Source: Caulobacteraceae bacterium (GTDB taxonomy: Bacteria > Pseudomonadota > Alphaproteobacteria > Caulobacterales > Caulobacteraceae). From it: DNA of 17,649 nucleotides. The notes below the pieces were generated by a model. That model saw nothing but the letters and a program-made list of their open reading frames with translations, was not told the DNA's origin and did no database searches. The number at the start of each line of letters is the position of its first letter. Position 1 is the stretch's first letter. Where the stretch lies: positions 1-17,649 of the forward strand of contig JASLDZ010000422.1 in NCBI GenBank assembly GCA_030151985.1, read 5' to 3'. This document shows, in pieces, positions 13,988-17,649 of this stretch. Position numbers and translations under genes: made by a program.

Positions 13988-14092
13988 GGCGCCTCTGAGG
14001 CGCCGGTCTCAAGTCGGCCGGGAAGCTAGCCCGGCCCTAGACGGCTGATTAGCCGGGCATGGATGGAGGGATTGGCCATCCTGCTGGCCGAT
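13988..14092. terminator. Cluster of stem-loops between TonB receptor and GST genes
   Basis: Four inverted repeats lie in the 199-base gap: GGCGCCTC/GAGGCGCC (13988-14004), GGCCGGG/CCCGGCC (14016-14036), CGGCT/AGCCG (14042-14055) and ATTGGCC/GGCCGAT (14071-14092, one wobble). They follow the stop of the minus-strand receptor gene and precede the GST start. None has a T-run, so if they end transcription it is not by the classical intrinsic mode. They could also form a 5' leader structure for the GST mRNA. Confidence 0.4.
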
Positions 14093-14106
14093 CCTAGGGG
14101 ACGGCG

Positions 14107-16125
14107 CTAGCGGGCGAGCCTCAGGCCGATGCGCAGGAGGCGGGGGGCGTCGTAGCTGTAGACGCCGCTTGCGGTCTCGGCCGTCTGCACGTCGGCGTCG
14201 AACAGGTTGTCGGCGGCGGCGTAGAGGGAGAGGCCGGGGCGCACCGCCCAGTCGATGCGAAGGTCGGCGACCAGGCACGGCCTCAGCCGCAGCGTGTTCA
14301 GGTCGTCGTCGAAGCGGGCGCTCTCGTAGCGGGCGTCCAGCGCGACCTCGACCGGGCCGCCGACGCGCCAGCGCACGCCGGCCGCGACGGTGAGGCGCGG
14401 GGTCAGCGCCGGCCGCTTGCCGTCGAGCTGCGGGGCCTGGTCGCCGCCGTCCACGGTGGAGTCGGTCCAAGCCAGAGACCCGTGCAGGTCCCCCCGGTCG
14501 GCCGCGAAGGCCTGGCGCGCCTCGGCCTCGACCCCGGTCGCGTCCACCGCGCCGGCGTTGCGGCGCATGCGCAGCACGCCGCCGGCGGGCACGAAGCCGG
14601 CGACGGGGAAGACGCCCGGTCCCTGGCCTAGGGTGACGTTGGTGATCGCGTCATCCAGCCGGTTGCGGAACAGGGTGGCCGATGCGGTCAGCGCCCCTCG
14701 CGCGTAGTCCAGCCCGGTCTCCACGCCGTACAGCCGCTCGGGGTCGAGGCCGGGGTTCGCCTCGGTCACGGTGTCGCCCACGCGGAAGGGACGGTGCAGC
14801 TCGTTCAGCGTGGGAGGCCGGAACCCGACGTAGCCGGCCGCACGCCACGCCAGACCGCCGCCGAGGTCGCGCCTGGCGCCGAGGCGGAAGGTGGGCAGCA
14901 CGCCGTCGCGGTCCTTCGGCCGCTCGTCGAGCAGAAGCGCGCCGGTGGCGATCGCCCGCTCCACGCGCTCGGCGGCGAATTCCGCCCAGTCGTCCGCGCG
15001 GAGGTTGGCGGTGAGGAGCCAGCGGCCCGCCGTGGCGGTCGCCTCGCCGTAGACGCCGGCGACCAGCGTCTGGCCTCCCGCCTTGCGCGTGCGCGTGAAG
15101 GCGCCGGCGCCGTAGCTGTAGAGCTCGCGGCTCTCGCCCGTCGCGCCGCGCACATCGGCGCCCAGCTCCAGGCTGAGCGGGCCGGAGAGCCGGCGCAGCG
15201 CCGCGTTCAGTCCCCACCCGATCGCGGGCGTGCCGTACTGGGTGTTCGCCGGGGTGGAGGCGTCGCGGTCCGCGCTGAGCGAGGCGGAGCTGTTGTAGAG
15301 GTCGGAGCCCGATCCCCACGCCTGCAGCCGCCATCCCATGCGGTCCTGGGTCGGCTGGACGGCGGCGGTCAGCGAGCCCTGCACGCCGCTGGCGCGGGAG
15401 GCGGCGCCCACCTGGCCCGCGCCGCGGTCCTCCTCGTAGGCGGCCAGGCGCGCGGCCACCACGGCGGGGCCTATGTCGCGCTCGACCCGGCCCGAGGCGC
15501 TCCGGGCGTGGAGGTCGAGCGGGCGGTCGGCGGCGCCCCGCCCCTCTCGCACGGGGATCCAGCCGTCGCTGTCCTGGCCGGACGCGCCGAGCAGCACCCG
15601 CGTCCCGTCCAGCTCGGCCCCGACCGCGCCGTCGCCCTGCCGGTAGCCCAGCTCACCCGCGGAAGCGCCCAGGGCGAGGCCGCGGAGCTGCGCGGCGCTG
15701 TCCAGCTGCACCACCCCCGTCAGCGCGCCCGCGCCGTAGGGTCCGGCGCCCGCGCCGCGCACCAGCCGGGCGCGGGCGATGGTGTCGGGCGGCAGGGCGG
15801 TCCAGATCACCCAGCCGCCGAAGGGGTCGTTCTGCGGCACGCCGTCCAGCGTCACCAGCGCGCGGCTCGCGCCGGACCCGGCGATCGCGCGCAGCGAGGC
15901 GCCCTGGGTGGTGGGGTTGGCGCCCAGCGTCGAGGTGCGCCGGAAGAGCGAGAAGCCGGCGGCCGTCTTCAACGCGTCGTCGACCTCCCGCCGGTCCCGC
16001 AGCGCGTCCGCGCCGATCACCACGACGGAGAAGGCGGCGTCGCCTGGAGGGTCGGGCAGCCGCGCGGCGCGCACCACGACCTCCGCCACGCTGGACGGCG
16101 GAGGCGGCGGAGGGACGGCGCTCAC
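14107..16125 (-). CDS. TonB-dependent outer-membrane receptor, no visible signal peptide
   Basis: The 672-residue protein carries an N-terminal plug domain and a beta barrel, and imports a ligand across the outer membrane with energy from TonB. A TonB-box-like VAEVVV lies at about residues 13-18. The plug follows, with TTQGASLRAIAGSG, LVTLDGVPQNDPFGGW and ARLVRGAGAGPYGAGALTGV. The barrel carries GFRPPTLNELHRPF near its middle and ATGVEAEARQAF later. It starts at GTG 16125, sharing bases with the permease stop (GTGA). The beginning MSAVPPPPPPSS is not a signal peptide, and no better upstream start exists. The last residue is Arg, not the usual Phe or Trp. The ligand is unknown; coupling to an amino-acid permease hints at an amino acid or peptide-like ligand. 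Confidence 0.85.
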   Translation of the reverse strand: MSAVPPPPPPSSVAEVVVRAARLPDPPGDAAFSVVVIGADALRDRREVDDALKTAAGFSLFRRTSTLGANPTTQGASLRAIAGSGASRALVTLDGVPQNDPFGGWVIWTALPPDTIARARLVRGAGAGPYGAGALTGVVQLDSAAQLRGLALGASAGELGYRQGDGAVGAELDGTRVLLGASGQDSDGWIPVREGRGAADRPLDLHARSASGRVERDIGPAVVAARLAAYEEDRGAGQVGAASRASGVQGSLTAAVQPTQDRMGWRLQAWGSGSDLYNSSASLSADRDASTPANTQYGTPAIGWGLNAALRRLSGPLSLELGADVRGATGESRELYSYGAGAFTRTRKAGGQTLVAGVYGEATATAGRWLLTANLRADDWAEFAAERVERAIATGALLLDERPKDRDGVLPTFRLGARRDLGGGLAWRAAGYVGFRPPTLNELHRPFRVGDTVTEANPGLDPERLYGVETGLDYARGALTASATLFRNRLDDAITNVTLGQGPGVFPVAGFVPAGGVLRMRRNAGAVDATGVEAEARQAFAADRGDLHGSLAWTDSTVDGGDQAPQLDGKRPALTPRLTVAAGVRWRVGGPVEVALDARYESARFDDDLNTLRLRPCLVADLRIDWAVRPGLSLYAAADNLFDADVQTAETASGVYSYDAPRLLRIGLRLAR

Positions 16126-17474
16126 GCCGGCGACCGCCCGGCCGAGAGCGCGCGCCTCAGCGCCAGGCCCAGCAGGAGCATGCCGAAGCTCAGCAGCGCC
16201 CCCGTCCATCCGACGTACCGCAGGCTCGCGACGAGCACGCACGCCGACGCCAGGGTGAAGCCGCCCGCGACCAGGGGAGCCAGCGGGGTGCGGTAGGGAC
16301 GGGCCGTATCCGGTCGCTTGCGGCGCAGCACCAGCAGCGCGAGGCCGGCCAGCGCCAGGAACAGCCAGTACACGGGCGCCATGTAGTCGACCATCGCGGC
16401 GAAGCCTCGCCGCGTCCAGGCGCCCCAGGCGACGAGGCCGATCGCCACCGCCGACTGCGTCCAGAGCGCCAGGCGCGGCACCCCGCGGCCCGTGTCCCAG
16501 GCGGCGAGCCGGGCCAGGCCGGGCTCGGCGGCGGACACGGCGTAGAGCGTGCGGCCGCCGACAATCACGAGCGCGTTCAGGGACGACAGGCTCGTCACGC
16601 CCACCAGCGCCACGATCGCCGCCTCCCCGCCCCGCCCGAACACCGTGCGCATCAGGGCGGCGGCCGGCGCGTCGCTGGCGGCGAGACCCGCCACGCCCAG
16701 CCCTCGCAGGTAGGCCCAGTTGGCCAGAAGGTAGAGCAGCGTCACGAGCCCCATGCCTCCCGCCATGGCGATCGTCATGTCGCGGGGGCGACGGACCTCG
16801 GCCGACAGGGTGGCGGCGTCGTTGAAGCCGCCGTAGGCCAGCATGACGAAGACCAGGGCGGCGCCGAAGCCCGCCAAGGTGGTCGGGGCAGAGGCGGCCG
16901 AGGCCGGGGCCAGCGCCGCGCCGTGTCCATTCAGGACGAGCCAGAGCCCCGCGGCGCCCAGCGTCGCCAGCGCCCCCACGTCCATGACCACAAGCGCGAG
17001 CTGGCCCGTGGTCCCGGTCCGGACGCCCCGCAGGTTGAACAGCGTGAGCGCCAGGATCAGGAGCGCCGCCACGCCCGCGCGCCGGGTCCCGTCCATCGGA
17101 ACGAGCTGCGCCAGGTAGTCCGCGCCCACGAAGGCCAGCATCGCCGAGGACGCAGTGAAGATGATGGCGAAACGGGACCAGGCGAACAGGAAGGCCACCG
17201 TCGGCCCGAACGCCTCGCGCAGGAAGCGGTAGTCGCCGCCGGGATCGGGGAAGGCGGTGGCCAGCTCGGCGTAGACCAGCGCGCCCGCCACCGCGAACAC
17301 GCCTCCCGCCGCCCAGACCGCCAGCACCGCGCCCTCGGACCCCAGGGACTGCGCCGCGACCGAGGCGGTGCGGAAGATGCCGGCCCCCACGACCATGCCC
17401 ACGACGACCGCCGCCGCCTGGAGCGGGCCCAGCACGCGGCGGATGGCGGGCGGCTCGGGCGCCGGGGAACTCAT
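16122..17474 (-). CDS. APC-family amino-acid permease
   Basis: The 450-residue protein is a many-helix (about 12) inner-membrane carrier of the amino acid-polyamine-organocation superfamily. The first helix has the classical GAGIF at 30-34 after VVVGMVVG. AELATAFPDPGGDYRFLREA (helix 2 and loop) and the last hydrophobic helix (ALLSFGMLLLGLALRR) are family-typical. It moves amino acids by proton or exchange-driven transport; the exact substrate cannot be read. Start ATG 17474 is best supported by the hydrophilic leader and the first helix. The stop overlaps the receptor start, so the two should be made together. Confidence 0.9.
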   Translation of the reverse strand: MSSPAPEPPAIRRVLGPLQAAAVVVGMVVGAGIFRTASVAAQSLGSEGAVLAVWAAGGVFAVAGALVYAELATAFPDPGGDYRFLREAFGPTVAFLFAWSRFAIIFTASSAMLAFVGADYLAQLVPMDGTRRAGVAALLILALTLFNLRGVRTGTTGQLALVVMDVGALATLGAAGLWLVLNGHGAALAPASAASAPTTLAGFGAALVFVMLAYGGFNDAATLSAEVRRPRDMTIAMAGGMGLVTLLYLLANWAYLRGLGVAGLAASDAPAAALMRTVFGRGGEAAIVALVGVTSLSSLNALVIVGGRTLYAVSAAEPGLARLAAWDTGRGVPRLALWTQSAVAIGLVAWGAWTRRGFAAMVDYMAPVYWLFLALAGLALLVLRRKRPDTARPYRTPLAPLVAGGFTLASACVLVASLRYVGWTGALLSFGMLLLGLALRRALSAGRSPA

Positions 17475-17600
17475 GCGGGAGGGTCGCCTTCGGGCGGCGG
17501 AGGCGGCAAGCTGAGATTCCCTCGTGGTGCGGTGAAGCTTTCCTTGCTTCGCGCCGGGAAGGGAAGTCGATACTGCCGACGCGCAAGAGTGGAGAGCCGC

Positions 17601-17649
17601 ATGGCTCCCGAGAAGGGGATCACCGAGACGATGCGCGTGTCGCGTCGCG
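17601..17649 (+). CDS. Unidentified gene, start only (cut by window)
   Basis: An ATG at 17601 follows GGAGAG (17591-17596) at a good distance. The frame remains open to the window edge, giving MAPEKGITETMRVSRR. It diverges from the permease, with a 126-base gap between the two starts. Sixteen residues are too few to name it. Confidence 0.5.
   Translation, partial: MAPEKGITETMRVSRR

Noticed and set aside
14107..17586. A single 1159-codon open frame on the minus strand
   Set aside because: Its first two thirds is the permease gene read in the wrong frame, giving Arg/Gly-rich text; only the part after 16125 is a real receptor.

Overview
The window is very GC-rich and looks like an alphaproteobacterial chromosome interrupted by a prophage or related integrated element. 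The support for alphaproteobacteria is the style of the genes: an ERF/YqaJ phage module of the Rhizobiales and Caulobacterales kind, PurU, a Nu-class-like glutathione S-transferase and a TonB receptor. A Caulobacterales host is a guess; nothing in the window fixes the genus.

Positions 1-10831 are the right-hand end of the element. Twenty-four reading frames, all on the + strand, are packed with almost no space between them: the largest gap is 8 bases, and nearly every junction is a GTGA, ATGA or 8-11 base overlap. In order they are small unknown proteins, a large Ala/Glu/Arg coiled-coil protein, an ERF-type single-strand annealing protein, a YqaJ-type exonuclease, a conserved phage protein, an NrdR-like zinc ribbon, an HNH-like nuclease, a long run of small early proteins (two of which are too short for ordinary gene finders), a Lar/DUF551-like protein, an excisionase-like protein, and a tyrosine integrase whose start lies inside the excisionase frame. 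No repressor, replication, packaging or structural genes are visible, so the element continues to the left.

At 10881-10941, just past the integrase, lies the 3' part of a tRNA-Val(GAC), from the D-loop to CCA, with no matching 5' half. This is the expected att junction of an element integrated into a tRNA gene; the intact tRNA-Val should lie at the far left end, outside the window.

From 10942 onward the sequence is host chromosome: an N-formylglutamate amidohydrolase family gene (+), tRNA-Ser(CGA) (+), a 300-base non-coding stretch, purU (+, probable TTG start), and a convergent glutathione S-transferase (-). Then comes a 199-base spacer rich in stem-loops, and an apparently translationally coupled pair on the - strand: an APC amino-acid permease followed by a TonB-dependent receptor (GTG start overlapping the permease stop). 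The receptor has a TonB-box-like segment but no visible signal peptide. A divergent gene begins at 17601 and is cut by the window edge.

The ERF and YqaJ proteins probably form the element's recombination pair, and the excisionase and integrase its integration module. The many small proteins between them are typical of poorly characterised phage early genes. No CRISPR array, insertion sequence or recognisable defence system was seen.
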